From the NCBI RefSeq assembly GCF_000156375.1, contig NZ_DS996355.1, positions 138,045 through 202,044 on the forward strand: DNA of 64,000 nucleotides. Direction: 5' to 3'. Origin of the DNA: Desulfovibrio piger ATCC 29098 (GTDB lineage: Bacteria; Desulfobacterota; Desulfovibrionia; Desulfovibrionales; Desulfovibrionaceae). The position numbers were made by a program, and so were the translations under genes. Of the stretch, positions 45,941 through 54,827 are shown one piece after another. The notes below the pieces were generated by a model. That model ran no database searches and was not told where the DNA came from. It saw nothing but the letters and a program-made list of their open reading frames with translations. Position 1 is the stretch's first letter. Each line of letters opens with the position of its first letter.

Positions 45941-47398
45941 GTGTCCCATTTGTTTAGGCGTTGTTGTGTACTGCTTGCCTCCGCCGCCATGGTGGCGGGC
46001 TGCAGTTCCTACCAGCCCACCAAGAATGTCTGGAAGGGTACAAAGGATGTCTGGTATACCTATGTCAGCCCTCCTGCATCTGTGGATTATGGTGAAAAAG
46101 GAGATCTTTCCCCGCGTGCGCTGGCGCTCACCAATTGCATGATGGGGCTGGACGTGGAGCTGGGCCGTTTTGAACGGACCATGCTCAACGCGGACAAACC
46201 GCCGACGCGCCAGTGGCTGGACAGCCTTTTTGCCGCCCATCCCTGGCTGGACGGTTTTGCCGGCGTCAAATATGACGGGACCCTGCTGGGGCAGGAGCCT
46301 GCCAATCCGCTGAAGCAGCTGGATTTCATCCCGCTGCTGTATGAGGACAAGAAACAGGGCAGCCGTGCCCTGCGTGCCGATGTGCAGCAGACCCCCATGG
46401 GGCCGGAAGTCATGCTGGCGGCCCCCCTGTACGATGGTGTGGATTTCCTCGGCATCGTCGTGGCCTATTTCGACATGCGCAATCTGGTGCAGTATTCCGG
46501 CAATCCCCAGGACATGGTCATCCTCAGCCCCCAGGCGCTGCTCTGGCCCGGCAAGTATGACTATGCGGCGACCCCGCTCGCTTCGGTGAACTGGGAAGAA
46601 ACCGTTACCAAAAGCTCTTCCGGCACCTGCACCAATGCCATGGGGAGCTTCTACTACATGGTTCGTTATCTGGGCAATCTGCCGCTGGTCTTTGCCGTGC
46701 CGGAATCCGGCACCTTCCCGCAGGGGAACGGCAGTGTGGACCAGGGCCTGAAGTTCTTCCCCAAGGAGAGGGAAAAGCTGCCGCCGCCGCCCATGCCCGA
46801 GCGCAAGAAGGACGACGCCAAGACGACGCCCGCCTTCGGTGCTTCCGAGGATGCCGTCGACAGCTATGGTGACGCCGGCGGCATGCCGCCGCAGGATGTG
46901 GCTCCGGGCGCCAACATCGTCCAGCCGCCGCAGGAAAGCGCCCCGGCTCCTTCCCGTGTGCGTGAACGGCCGCTGGCCGGCGAGAACGTGAAGCCGCGTC
47001 CGCGCAGACGGCTCGTCATCCCCGATGAGGCGCTCACGGTGCCCGAATTGCCCGAAGAGACCGCACCTGCACCGCAGGTACGCATGCCCAGCCCCTTCGG
47101 TCCTCGGGGCGGCGCCAAGCCGGTGACCGGGCAGGGTGGAGCGGATGCGGCGGCCCCGGCGGCTCCGGCCGAGTCCGCTGCCGAGACGGCTCCCGCAGCG
47201 GAAACGTCTGCTCCCGCGGCACCGGCTGCTGCCCAGCCCGCAGCTGCTCCGGCTCCTGCCGCTCCGGCAGAGACGGCAGCGCCCGCGGCGGAACCCGCTG
47301 CCGAGCCTGCGGAAACCCCGGCAGCCGAAGATCCTTCGGAGCCCAGGCGTCCGGCCCTGCTGCCTGGCGGGCGTCCCAGTCCCTTCGGTCCCAGGTAG
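45941..47398 (+). CDS. Lipoprotein with sensor-like domain and Ala/Pro-rich tail
   Basis: A 485-residue protein with GTG start (45941, 6 bases after AGGAG) and a clear lipobox (LASAAMVAGCSS), so anchored to a membrane facing the periplasm. Residues 60-260 form a compact domain whose pattern (WLDGFAGVKYDGTLLG ... MLAAPLYDGVDFLGIVVAYF) resembles Cache/PAS-type sensor domains; this is by eye and not certain. The C-terminal third is rich in Pro and in Ala repeats with charged spacers. PSPFGPR occurs in this tail and again as the last residues. It ends the pgsA operon. Confidence 0.75.
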   Translation: MSHLFRRCCVLLASAAMVAGCSSYQPTKNVWKGTKDVWYTYVSPPASVDYGEKGDLSPRALALTNCMMGLDVELGRFERTMLNADKPPTRQWLDSLFAAHPWLDGFAGVKYDGTLLGQEPANPLKQLDFIPLLYEDKKQGSRALRADVQQTPMGPEVMLAAPLYDGVDFLGIVVAYFDMRNLVQYSGNPQDMVILSPQALLWPGKYDYAATPLASVNWEETVTKSSSGTCTNAMGSFYYMVRYLGNLPLVFAVPESGTFPQGNGSVDQGLKFFPKEREKLPPPPMPERKKDDAKTTPAFGASEDAVDSYGDAGGMPPQDVAPGANIVQPPQESAPAPSRVRERPLAGENVKPRPRRRLVIPDEALTVPELPEETAPAPQVRMPSPFGPRGGAKPVTGQGGADAAAPAAPAESAAETAPAAETSAPAAPAAAQPAAAPAPAAPAETAAPAAEPAAEPAETPAAEDPSEPRRPALLPGGRPSPFGPR

Positions 47399-47418
47399 TC
47401 ATTGACAGCAATCACGCA

Positions 47419-47446
47419 GTGTGCGCCGCTTCGGCGGCGCACACGC
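47419..47446 (+). other. UUCG-capped hairpin between the lipoprotein gene and fbp
   Basis: GTGTGCGCCGC-TTCG-GCGGCGCACAC, a perfect 11-bp stem. It lacks a T-tract but may end or protect the upstream mRNA. Confidence 0.65.
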
Positions 47447-47474
47447 TTTCATATCCAGTGTAAGGAGGCTTTCC

Positions 47475-48479
47475 ATGGCCGACATTACCGTTACCGAACA
47501 CCTTCTGCTGCATCAAAAACGCTCTCCCCAGGCAACCGGCCAGTTCACCGGTCTTTTGTATGACCTGATCCTGTCGGGCAAGACCATCTCCCGGCGGATC
47601 AACAAAGCCGGCCTGCTGGATATCCTCGGCGGCACGGGCGAAGTGAACGTCCAGGGCGAGAACGTGCAGAAGATGGACAGCATCGCCAACCGTATCCTTC
47701 TTTACCGTATGGAACGCTGTGGTGCCCTGTGCGCCATGGGTTCCGAGGAAGAGCCGGAACTGGTGCGCGTGGGCCCGGAATTCCCCCGTGGCGATTACAT
47801 CCTGATTTTCGACCCTCTTGATGGCTCGTCCAACATCGATGTCAACATCAATGTGGGCACCATCTTCTCCATCCTGCGCCGTCCTGCGGGCAGCACCGGC
47901 GAAGTCTCCCTGGATGAGGTCCTGCAGCCCGGCATCCAGCAGGTGGCCGCAGGCTATATCCTGTACGGCCCGTCCACCATGCTGGTGTTCAGTACCGGAC
48001 AGGGTGTGCATGGCTTCACGCTGGACCCCGGCGTCGGGGAATTCCTGCTTTCCCATCCTGACATGCGCATCCCCGAACAGGGGCACATCTATTCCGTCAA
48101 TGAAGGCAACCGGAACAACTGGGATGCGCCCGCGCGTGAGGCCGTCGAGTGGTTCCATACCTGCAAGAGTCCGGAAGGCAAGGATTATTCCGCCCGTTAT
48201 GTGGGATCTCTGGTGGCTGACTTCCACCGTACGCTGCTGTACGGCGGCATCTATCTGTATCCGCCGGACAAGAACAAGCCCAACGGCAAATTGCGCATGA
48301 TGTGCGAAGCCGCTCCTCTGGCGTTCCTGGCCGAACAGGCCGGGGGCAAGGCCAGCGACGGTCGCCGCCGCATCCTTGAGCGCCGCCCCGAGACCCTGCA
48401 CGCCCGTACGCCCCTGTACATCGGTTCGGCCCGCGACGTGGAGGCTGTGGAAGCCATCTACGCCAAATATCCGGCCTAG
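47475..48479 (+). CDS. fbp: Class I fructose-1,6-bisphosphatase
   Basis: Hydrolyses fructose-1,6-bisphosphate in gluconeogenesis. The 334-residue product shows the metal site [17 protein letters not shown], the AMG-rich nucleotide region [13 protein letters not shown] and the substrate-site segments [20 protein letters not shown] and [22 protein letters not shown] is 7 bases upstream of the ATG. It is probably cotranscribed with tsaD, whose start is 18 bases after this stop. Confidence 0.97.
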   Translation: MADITVTEHLLLHQKRSPQATGQFTGLLYDLILSGKTISRRINKAGLLDILGGTGEVNVQGENVQKMDSIANRILLYRMERCGALCAMGSEEEPELVRVGPEFPRGDYILIFDPLDGSSNIDVNINVGTIFSILRRPAGSTGEVSLDEVLQPGIQQVAAGYILYGPSTMLVFSTGQGVHGFTLDPGVGEFLLSHPDMRIPEQGHIYSVNEGNRNNWDAPAREAVEWFHTCKSPEGKDYSARYVGSLVADFHRTLLYGGIYLYPPDKNKPNGKLRMMCEAAPLAFLAEQAGGKASDGRRRILERRPETLHARTPLYIGSARDVEAVEAIYAKYPA

Positions 48480-48497
48480 TCCGAGTGGGAGAGAGCC

Positions 48498-49559
48498 TTG
48501 CTGTGCCTCGGCATTGAAAGTTCCTGTGATGAGACCGCACTGGCTGTGGTCTGGGATGGTGTCCTGCTGGATGCCGTCCTGGCCAGCCAGGCGGATATCC
48601 ATGCCCTGTTCGGCGGTGTCGTCCCTGAACTGGCGTCCCGCGAGCATTATCGCTATCTGGGGACGCTGTTCGACCAGCTCATGCAGCGCCTCGACCTGCG
48701 GCCGTCCGACCTGGATGTGGTGGCGGTCTCCCGGGGGCCCGGCCTGCTGGGCAGCCTGCTGGTAGGCGTTGCCTTTGCCAAGGCGCTGGCGCTGGGCTGC
48801 GGGGCCCGCTTCCTGGGCGTCAACCACCTGCATGCGCATCTGCTGGCCGCAGGGCTGGAGAACGAGCTGCGCTTTCCCGCGCTGGGGCTGCTGGTCTCCG
48901 GCGGGCATACGCATATCTATCGCATGGAATCGCCTTCCCGCTGCATCGTCCTGGGCAAGACGCTGGATGACGCGGCAGGCGAGGCCTTTGACAAGGTCGG
49001 GAAGATCTTGGGCCTGGCCTATCCCGGCGGCAAGCTGATGGACGCCCTGGCCCGGCAGGGCAGGGCGGATGCCCGTCTGTTCCCGCGTCCGTATCTGGAC
49101 AATGACAATCTGGATTTCAGCTTCAGCGGTTTGAAGACCGCCGTGACCAGCTATGTGTACCAGGTGCTGCCGGATCAGCCCTGGCCGCATCCGCTGCAGG
49201 ATACGGCGGATGCCCCCCAGGCTCTGAAAGACTGCTGCGCTTCCTTCAACCTGGCTGTGGTGGAGACCATCGCCACCAAGGTGGAGCGGGCGCTTGCCGC
49301 CAATCCCGATCTGGATCTGCTGATCATGGCCGGAGGTGTTGCCGCCAACAGCCTGCTGCGCGAACGCATGGCACAGCTGATGGAAAAACGGGGGGGCCGC
49401 ACCATCATGCCCGGCCGGGCCCTGTGTACGGACAATGCCGCCATGGTGGCCTATGCGTCCTGGCTCATCGCCAGAGAAGGCTGGCAGCACGATCTGCGCA
49501 TGGAGACCATCCCCCGGGGCAAGGCGATCCCGGACGATATGGTTTTCCGGGAACTCTAG
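48498..49559 (+). CDS. tsaD: tRNA N6-threonylcarbamoyltransferase TsaD
   Basis: Catalyses transfer of the threonylcarbamoyl group to A37 of ANN-decoding tRNAs (t6A). The 353-residue product has the family's metal-binding histidines (GVNHLHAHLLAAG), GGHTHIYRM, and DNLDFSFSGLKTAV. The start is a TTG (LCLGIESSCDETALAVVW) preceded by GGGAGAG; no ATG is better placed. It is adjacent to fbp and not linked to its partner genes tsaB/tsaE in this window. Confidence 0.95.
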   Translation: MLCLGIESSCDETALAVVWDGVLLDAVLASQADIHALFGGVVPELASREHYRYLGTLFDQLMQRLDLRPSDLDVVAVSRGPGLLGSLLVGVAFAKALALGCGARFLGVNHLHAHLLAAGLENELRFPALGLLVSGGHTHIYRMESPSRCIVLGKTLDDAAGEAFDKVGKILGLAYPGGKLMDALARQGRADARLFPRPYLDNDNLDFSFSGLKTAVTSYVYQVLPDQPWPHPLQDTADAPQALKDCCASFNLAVVETIATKVERALAANPDLDLLIMAGGVAANSLLRERMAQLMEKRGGRTIMPGRALCTDNAAMVAYASWLIAREGWQHDLRMETIPRGKAIPDDMVFREL

Positions 49560-49588
49560 ACATTTGTCATCGTTTTTGTGTCACCGTC

Positions 49589-49617
49589 TTGACAGTGGCG
49601 GGTGAGGCAACTAATCT
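49589..49617 (+). promoter_or_regulatory. Promoter of trxA-trxB-bamD
   Basis: TTGACA (49589-49594) and TAATCT (49612-49617) with a 17-base spacer, a near-consensus pair about 85 bases before trxA. Confidence 0.85.
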
Positions 49618-49701
49618 TTTGGCAGCCGTGGCAGCTCGTCTGCGATGGCGGGATCCGTCCGTCTGTGACGGGAATTTGCTTATTCTTTAAGGAGAGACAC
49701 T

Positions 49702-50025
49702 ATGGCCGAACAGATTTCTGATGCCACTTTCGATAGCGTTGTCCTGAATTCCGATATCCCTGTGCTGCTGGACTTCTGGGCCCCCTGGTGCGGCCCCTGC
49801 CGTGCTGTGGGCCCCATCATCGACGAGCTGGCCGCCGAGTACGAAGGCAAGGTCCGCATCGTCAAGATGAACGTTGACGAAAACCCGGCGACGCCCACCA
49901 AATTCGGTATCCGCGCCATCCCGACCCTGATGCTGTTCAAGAATGGCCAGGCCATCGACCAGGTGACCGGTGCCGTCAACAAGGACGCCATCGTCAACAT
50001 CCTGCAGACCAAGGCCCTGGCATGA
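49702..50025 (+). CDS. trxA: Thioredoxin
   Basis: A 107-residue thioredoxin with the active site [13 protein letters not shown] (Cys pair about residues 32 and 35) and the conserved cis-Pro region [13 protein letters not shown]. It is the disulfide reductant of the cytoplasm. It overlaps trxB by four bases (ATGA), so both are translated together, and AAGGAG lies just before the ATG. Confidence 0.97.
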   Translation: MAEQISDATFDSVVLNSDIPVLLDFWAPWCGPCRAVGPIIDELAAEYEGKVRIVKMNVDENPATPTKFGIRAIPTLMLFKNGQAIDQVTGAVNKDAIVNILQTKALA

Positions 50026-50948
50026 GCACCTTCGATGCTGCAGTCATAGGCAGTGGCCCTGCCGGGGTGACGGCGGCGCTGTATCTCGTCCGTTCCGGCT
50101 GCTCCGTCATCCTTTTTGAGAAGATGGCAGCCGGAGGACAGATCCTGCAGACCGAAGCCCTGGAGAACTATCCCGGTTATCCCAAAGGGATCAAGGGCTA
50201 CGAGCTGGCGGATCTGTTTGCCGCGCATCTGGAAGGCCTGCCGGTGACGCACAGCCGGGACGCTGTGGAAAGCGTCAGCGGCGAGGCCGGCAACTTTGTC
50301 GTGCAGGCCGGCGGCAAGGAACACAGCTGCCGGACGGTCATCGTGTGTTCCGGCGCCCATCATCGCGAGCTGGGGCTTGCCGATGAAAAGCGCCTGCAGG
50401 GACGCGGTGTTTCCTATTGCGCCCTCTGTGACGGCAACTTTTTCCGCAACGCGCCTGTCGCTGTCGTCGGCGGCGGCAATGCTGCGCTGGAAGAATCCCT
50501 TTATCTGGCCAAGCTGGCTTCCAAAGTCTATCTGATCCATCGCCGTGACGAGTTCCGTGGTGCGAAGATCTATCAGGACAAGCTGGAAGCCATGTCGGAC
50601 AAGGTGGAGCTGGTGCGCAGCAGCGTCGTGACCGCCCTCCATGGAGAAAACGCCCTGACCTCCCTGAGCGTCAGGGATCTGAAGACGGACGAGATCCGTC
50701 AGATCCCCGTCGAAGGGCTGTTCATCTACGTTGGTTTCGAGCCGGTAACGGCGTACCTGCCCGCCGCGCTGGAACGTGATGCCCAGGGCTTTATTGTGAC
50801 GGATACGGAAATGCGGACCAGCATCCCCGGCATTTTTGCCGCGGGCGACGTGCGTTCGAAGCTGTGCCGTCAGGTCATAACTGCCGCCGGTGACGGTGCA
50901 ACTGCTGCGCAGGCAGCTTTCGTCTTCCTGGAACAGCTCCATGTTTAA
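50022..50948 (+). CDS. trxB: Thioredoxin reductase
   Basis: FAD/NADPH protein that reduces thioredoxin. The 308-residue product has the FAD fold [21 protein letters not shown], the redox-active pair in [13 protein letters not shown], the NAD(P) fold [19 protein letters not shown] and the closing FAD segment [20 protein letters not shown]. It shares an operon with trxA and overlaps bamD by eight bases. Confidence 0.97.
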   Translation: MSTFDAAVIGSGPAGVTAALYLVRSGCSVILFEKMAAGGQILQTEALENYPGYPKGIKGYELADLFAAHLEGLPVTHSRDAVESVSGEAGNFVVQAGGKEHSCRTVIVCSGAHHRELGLADEKRLQGRGVSYCALCDGNFFRNAPVAVVGGGNAALEESLYLAKLASKVYLIHRRDEFRGAKIYQDKLEAMSDKVELVRSSVVTALHGENALTSLSVRDLKTDEIRQIPVEGLFIYVGFEPVTAYLPAALERDAQGFIVTDTEMRTSIPGIFAAGDVRSKLCRQVITAAGDGATAAQAAFVFLEQLHV

Positions 50949-51672
50949 AAACTATCTTCGCTCTCTGACCCTGGCTTTGGCCATCTTTTCGCTGTCTGGC
51001 TGCGGCATCATCGATATGATCTACCTGCCTCCGGCCGAGGATACAGCGCAGGAGATATTTGAAGCCGGCAATGATGCCATGAGCGAAAAGAACTATGTGC
51101 GCGCGGTCGAACTGTACAACAAGCTGCGGGATACCTATCCCTTCAGCCCGTATACGGTCGATGCGGAGCTGGCCCTGGCCGATGCCTATTACCTCGATGA
51201 GGAATATGTGCTGGCTGCGGAAACATACAAGGATTTCGAGTCGCTGCACCCGCGGCATGAGGCGACCCCCTACGTTATCTACCAGACGGGCATGTCTCTC
51301 ATGAAGCAGTTCCGGTCCATCGACCGGGCGACGACGATCCTGCAGGAAGCCCACGAATACTTCGCACGGCTGCGGCAGGTCTATCCCGACTCTCCCTATG
51401 CCAAGGATGCCGAGGAAAAGATGCATACCTGCCGTCGTCTGATGGCCGAGCATGAACTTTATATCGCCGACGTGTTTTGGCATATGGAAAAATACGGCCC
51501 TGCCTGGCGACGCTACGAGTATGTGAGCGAGACCTTCCCGGATGTTCCCGAAGTGGCCTCGCATGCCAAGGAGAAATCCCTGGCGGCGTACCACAACTAC
51601 AAGGAAGAGCAAGGCCGCCTGACCCGCGAAAAGCGGCAGGGCAGCTGGCGAAACTGGTTCACCTGGCTGTAA
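50941..51672 (+). CDS. bamD: Outer-membrane assembly lipoprotein BamD
   Basis: Lipoprotein of the Bam complex that folds outer-membrane proteins. The 243-residue product has a lipobox (LSLSGC near residue 20) and TPR-like helical repeats across the remainder (YVRAVELYNKLRDTYPFSPY; AAETYKDFESLHPRHEATPY), the BamD pattern. It begins inside the end of trxB, which is an unusual partner for a Bam gene. A terminator follows. Confidence 0.92.
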   Translation: MFKNYLRSLTLALAIFSLSGCGIIDMIYLPPAEDTAQEIFEAGNDAMSEKNYVRAVELYNKLRDTYPFSPYTVDAELALADAYYLDEEYVLAAETYKDFESLHPRHEATPYVIYQTGMSLMKQFRSIDRATTILQEAHEYFARLRQVYPDSPYAKDAEEKMHTCRRLMAEHELYIADVFWHMEKYGPAWRRYEYVSETFPDVPEVASHAKEKSLAAYHNYKEEQGRLTREKRQGSWRNWFTWL

Positions 51673-51676
51673 GAAC

Positions 51677-51703
51677 AAAAAAGCCCCGTTCGGGGCTTTT
51701 TTG
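51677..51703 (+). terminator. Terminator of trxA-trxB-bamD
   Basis: AAAAAGCCCC-GTT-CGGGGCTTTTTT, short loop, strong flanking A/T runs. Confidence 0.9.
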
Positions 51704-51837
51704 TTCTGTATGGAAAATGACTTCCACTCCCGCTTTCCGGGATGTCCGGTACTGAAAGGAACCGGTACGATTATGCCGCAGAGGATTCCGGTCTGGCTTG
51801 GGGACGCTCTGCCGCATGAAGACAAGGATGGAATACG

Positions 51838-53286
51838 ATGAACGAGGAACACAGTCAGGCCAAGAACAGGGCGGCCTTGGTCTCCCTGCTGGCAGCCTGC
51901 CTGCTTACGGCCATCAAGCTGGTCGTAGGTGTCTATACCAACAGCCTGGGGATCCTTTCCGAGGCATTGCACAGCGGGCTTGACCTGCTGGCGGCGGCCA
52001 TGACCCTTTATGCCGTCCGGCTTTCCTCCCGTCCGGCGGATGCCCGGCATCCTTATGGGCATGGCAAAGTCGAGAATCTGTCGGCACTGGGTGAGACCGT
52101 GCTGCTGTTCGTTATCTGTATCTGGGTCGTTTATGAGGGGGCAGGCCGTCTCCTGTCAGGGGATACTCCGGTGGCCCCTTCCATCTGGGGCATCATCGTG
52201 ATGGGCATCTCCATCGTGATCGACGTGAACCGGGTGCGGGTGCTGAAAAAAGTCGCCAAAGAGACGCGGAGCCAGGCGCTGGAAGCCGATGCCCTGCATT
52301 TTTCGACGGACATCCTTTCTTCCGCTGTCGTCCTCGTAGGGGTGGCGGCAGTCTGGCTGGCGGCCAAGCTGCAATTGCCTGAGCCGGTGCACAAGGTCCT
52401 GGTGCAGGCGGATACCGTTGCCGCCCTGCTGGTGGCCCTGATCATTTTTCGGGCCAGTCTGCATATGGCCCGGGAAGCCATCAACATGCTCATGGACAGC
52501 GGTTCCACGGAAGAGCAGCAGGCCATCTGCGAAGCAGTGAGGCATTTGCCGGGCGTCCAGGACGTACAGCGTGTGCGTTTGCGTTCCAGCGGCCCGCATT
52601 ATTTTGTGGATCTGACCGTGGGGGTCGATCCCGCCATACGGGTCAGTGAAGGGCACAAGATCGCCCATGATGCCGAACTGGCCGTGGATGGCATCCTGCC
52701 CGGAGCGGATGTCACGGTCCACGTGGAGCCCGTGCGCTCCGGCCAGAAGGAAGACCCCTTTGCGGTGGTGCAGCACGTGGCCTCCATCCAGGGGCTGGCC
52801 ATCCATGATGTCCAGATCCTGCGCAGCGGAGCGGGGACGCTTGTGGAAGTCCATGTGGAGGTCCCGGGGCAGGAAGCGTTCTGCGAGGCCCACAAACGGG
52901 TCCGTACTTTTGAGGAGGCGCTGCATGCGGCCCTGCCGCAGGCCGGGATCGTCACCCACATGGATCCTGAGGAGAGGGGAGACGTCCAGGAAGAAGCCAC
53001 TCCCGCCCAAACAGCCGTGGCCGAACTGGCCTGGAAGGAAGTGGAGCAGGCCGTTGGTCGTGAGCCCCTGCTGTGCTGCGCCCACGGCTACCACGCCTAC
53101 ACCTTGCCGGTATACGGCCTGTGCATCTCCTTCCATTGCTGCGTCCGGCATGACCTGAGCGTAGAGGAAGCTCATCAGTTGACGGTGCGCCTGGAAAAAG
53201 AGCTGCGCGAACGTCTGCCGTTGCTGGGACGCATACTCATCCATCTGGAGCCCCCTAGGACGGAAGCAGCCCCGCTGGGCAAGTAA
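51838..53286 (+). CDS. Cation diffusion facilitator with repeated C-terminal domains
   Basis: A 482-residue CDF-family metal exporter (Zn2+, Fe2+ or Mn2+). The membrane domain has the ion-site motifs HSGLDLLAA and the later HFSTDILSS, and six helices in about 220 residues. The cytoplasmic part is far longer than usual: besides the normal ferredoxin-like domain (HLPGVQDVQRVRLRSSGPHY), two more similar units follow (AVVQHVASIQGLAIHDVQIL and VEQAVGREPLLCCAHGYHAY). The last contains a Cys/His-rich loop that could bind metal. A single-gene unit with its own terminator. Confidence 0.9.
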   Translation: MNEEHSQAKNRAALVSLLAACLLTAIKLVVGVYTNSLGILSEALHSGLDLLAAAMTLYAVRLSSRPADARHPYGHGKVENLSALGETVLLFVICIWVVYEGAGRLLSGDTPVAPSIWGIIVMGISIVIDVNRVRVLKKVAKETRSQALEADALHFSTDILSSAVVLVGVAAVWLAAKLQLPEPVHKVLVQADTVAALLVALIIFRASLHMAREAINMLMDSGSTEEQQAICEAVRHLPGVQDVQRVRLRSSGPHYFVDLTVGVDPAIRVSEGHKIAHDAELAVDGILPGADVTVHVEPVRSGQKEDPFAVVQHVASIQGLAIHDVQILRSGAGTLVEVHVEVPGQEAFCEAHKRVRTFEEALHAALPQAGIVTHMDPEERGDVQEEATPAQTAVAELAWKEVEQAVGREPLLCCAHGYHAYTLPVYGLCISFHCCVRHDLSVEEAHQLTVRLEKELRERLPLLGRILIHLEPPRTEAAPLGK

Positions 53287-53299
53287 TGAGCGAAAGAAA

Positions 53300-53340
53300 A
53301 GAGGCAGGAAGATGTAGGGACATTTTCCTGCCTCTTTTTA
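53300..53340 (+). terminator. Terminator of the CDF gene
   Basis: AGAGGCAGGAA / TTCCTGCCTCT stem followed by TTTTT. Confidence 0.85.
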
Positions 53341-53462
53341 TCAAAGATATTTTGCCGTCCCGTCTGAAAAAGTATCTTTCAGGGGCAGCGTCTTTTGAAG
53401 GACTATGGGCCGGGATAACGGATCCCTGTGAGCGGGAGCCGGGGCCAGCCCCCGATGCGGAT

Positions 53463-54131
53463 CTAAGCTTTTTCCTCCGTGGCAGCTGTCGTCCGGGCAA
53501 GGGCTTCGGCCAGGGAGGCCGTCACAGGCTGGGCGGCTTCTTCCTCAAGGATGACCGGCGCACAGCCCGAGGCTTCGATAAGGCGCTGCCACAGGGCATC
53601 CATACCCATGCGTTTGCTGGAAGAGGTGATGACCGGTTTGACGCCGACGATCTCGCCCCATTCCGCCTGGCGTGCAGCACGTTCCCGCTGGTTGCACTTG
53701 TCGGCCTTGGTGAGGATGGGCAGCAAGGGGAGCCCGCAGGAACGGGCAAAGCCGGCCAGGTCCAGATCCAGCTTTTGGGGGGGCAGGCGGCTGTCCAGAA
53801 GCAGGGCCAGAGCCCTCAGGTTCTTGCAGGTGGAAAGATATTTTTCCAGCAGGGTCGCCCAGCTGCGGCGCTCGCTGTGGCTGGCCCGGGCATAGCCGTA
53901 GCCCGGCAGGTCCACCAGGAAGAAGTTGTGGGGCTGCACCCGATAAAAATTGATGGAGCGCGTCTTGCCTGGCGTGGCGCTGACCTTGGCCAGCTTTTTG
54001 CGCACGGCCAGGGCATTGATGAGCGAGGACTTGCCCACGTTGGAACGGCCGGCCAGGGCCACCTGGGCTTCGGGGACATCCAAGAGTTGCTGGAGGGTGT
54101 AGACGGTGCTTTCTAGGGTAAGCGTCGGCAT
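53463..54131 (-). CDS. engB: Ribosome-assembly GTPase EngB (YsxC/YihA)
   Basis: GTPase needed for late assembly of the large ribosomal subunit. The 222-residue product has G1 GRSNVGKSS, G2/G3 TPGKTRSINF and DLPGYGYARAS, G4 TKADK and G5 TSSSKRMG. The start at 54131 (MPTLTLES) is preceded by GAGG; a longer GTG start six codons upstream is less likely. It is divergent from efp. Confidence 0.95.
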   Translation of the reverse strand: MPTLTLESTVYTLQQLLDVPEAQVALAGRSNVGKSSLINALAVRKKLAKVSATPGKTRSINFYRVQPHNFFLVDLPGYGYARASHSERRSWATLLEKYLSTCKNLRALALLLDSRLPPQKLDLDLAGFARSCGLPLLPILTKADKCNQRERAARQAEWGEIVGVKPVITSSSKRMGMDALWQRLIEASGCAPVILEEEAAQPVTASLAEALARTTAATEEKA

Positions 54132-54152
54132 GGTGTGGACCTCAGGCACAGC

Positions 54153-54181
54153 TTGACAGTAAGGGGTATTTTCACAATAAT
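54153..54181 (+). promoter_or_regulatory. Probable promoter of efp
   Basis: TTGACA (54153-54158) and AATAAT (54176-54181) with a 17-base spacer. Confidence 0.7.
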
Positions 54182-54269
54182 CCGCAATTCACTAAGCGTA
54201 TACTAGCCGTAGCGCGTTTTTTTTGCAAATGGCCGAACAAAGGCCACGCGCACGGCAGCAGGAGGAAGA

Positions 54270-54827
54270 ATGTATTCGACGACTGATTTTCGCAAGGGCC
54301 TCAAGATCGAGGTGGAAGGCATCCCCTACGAAATTGTTGACTTCCAGCACTTCAAGCCCGGCAAGGGCGGTGCCATGGTCCGCACCAAGCTGCGCAACAT
54401 TCTGACGGGACGCATCCAGGACATCACCTTCCGCTCCGGCGAAAAGGTGGGCAAGCCCGACATGGAGACCCGCGACATGCAGTTCCTGTATCGTCAGGAC
54501 GACGAGCTGATCTTCATGGATATGACCACCTACGAACAGCTCCAGGTGTCCACCTCCACCACCGGTGGCAAGGAAGGCTTCCTCAAGGACGGTCAGGAAT
54601 GCCGCGTGCTGCTGTACAAGGGCAATCCTCTGGATATCGACATCCCCCTGAGCCTGGTGCTCGAAGTGGTGGAGACCGAACCCGGCGCCAAGGGCGACAC
54701 CGTGAGCAACGTGACCAAGCCCGCCAAGCTGGAGACCGGTATCGTGGTGCAGGTGCCCATCTTCGTGAACGAAGGTGACCGCATCAAGGTCGATACCCGT
54801 ACCAAGGAATACCTGGGCCGCGAATAG
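54270..54827 (+). CDS. efp: Elongation factor P
   Basis: Helps the ribosome through polyproline stretches. The 185-residue product has the three-domain EF-P pattern, beginning [20 protein letters not shown] and carrying the exposed modification loop [11 protein letters not shown]. The loop residue is Lys, as in EF-Ps modified by EpmA/B-type lysylation or used unmodified. AGGAGGAAGA lies immediately upstream. Its last bases overlap the extended ftsK frame. Confidence 0.96.
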   Translation: MYSTTDFRKGLKIEVEGIPYEIVDFQHFKPGKGGAMVRTKLRNILTGRIQDITFRSGEKVGKPDMETRDMQFLYRQDDELIFMDMTTYEQLQVSTSTTGGKEGFLKDGQECRVLLYKGNPLDIDIPLSLVLEVVETEPGAKGDTVSNVTKPAKLETGIVVQVPIFVNEGDRIKVDTRTKEYLGRE

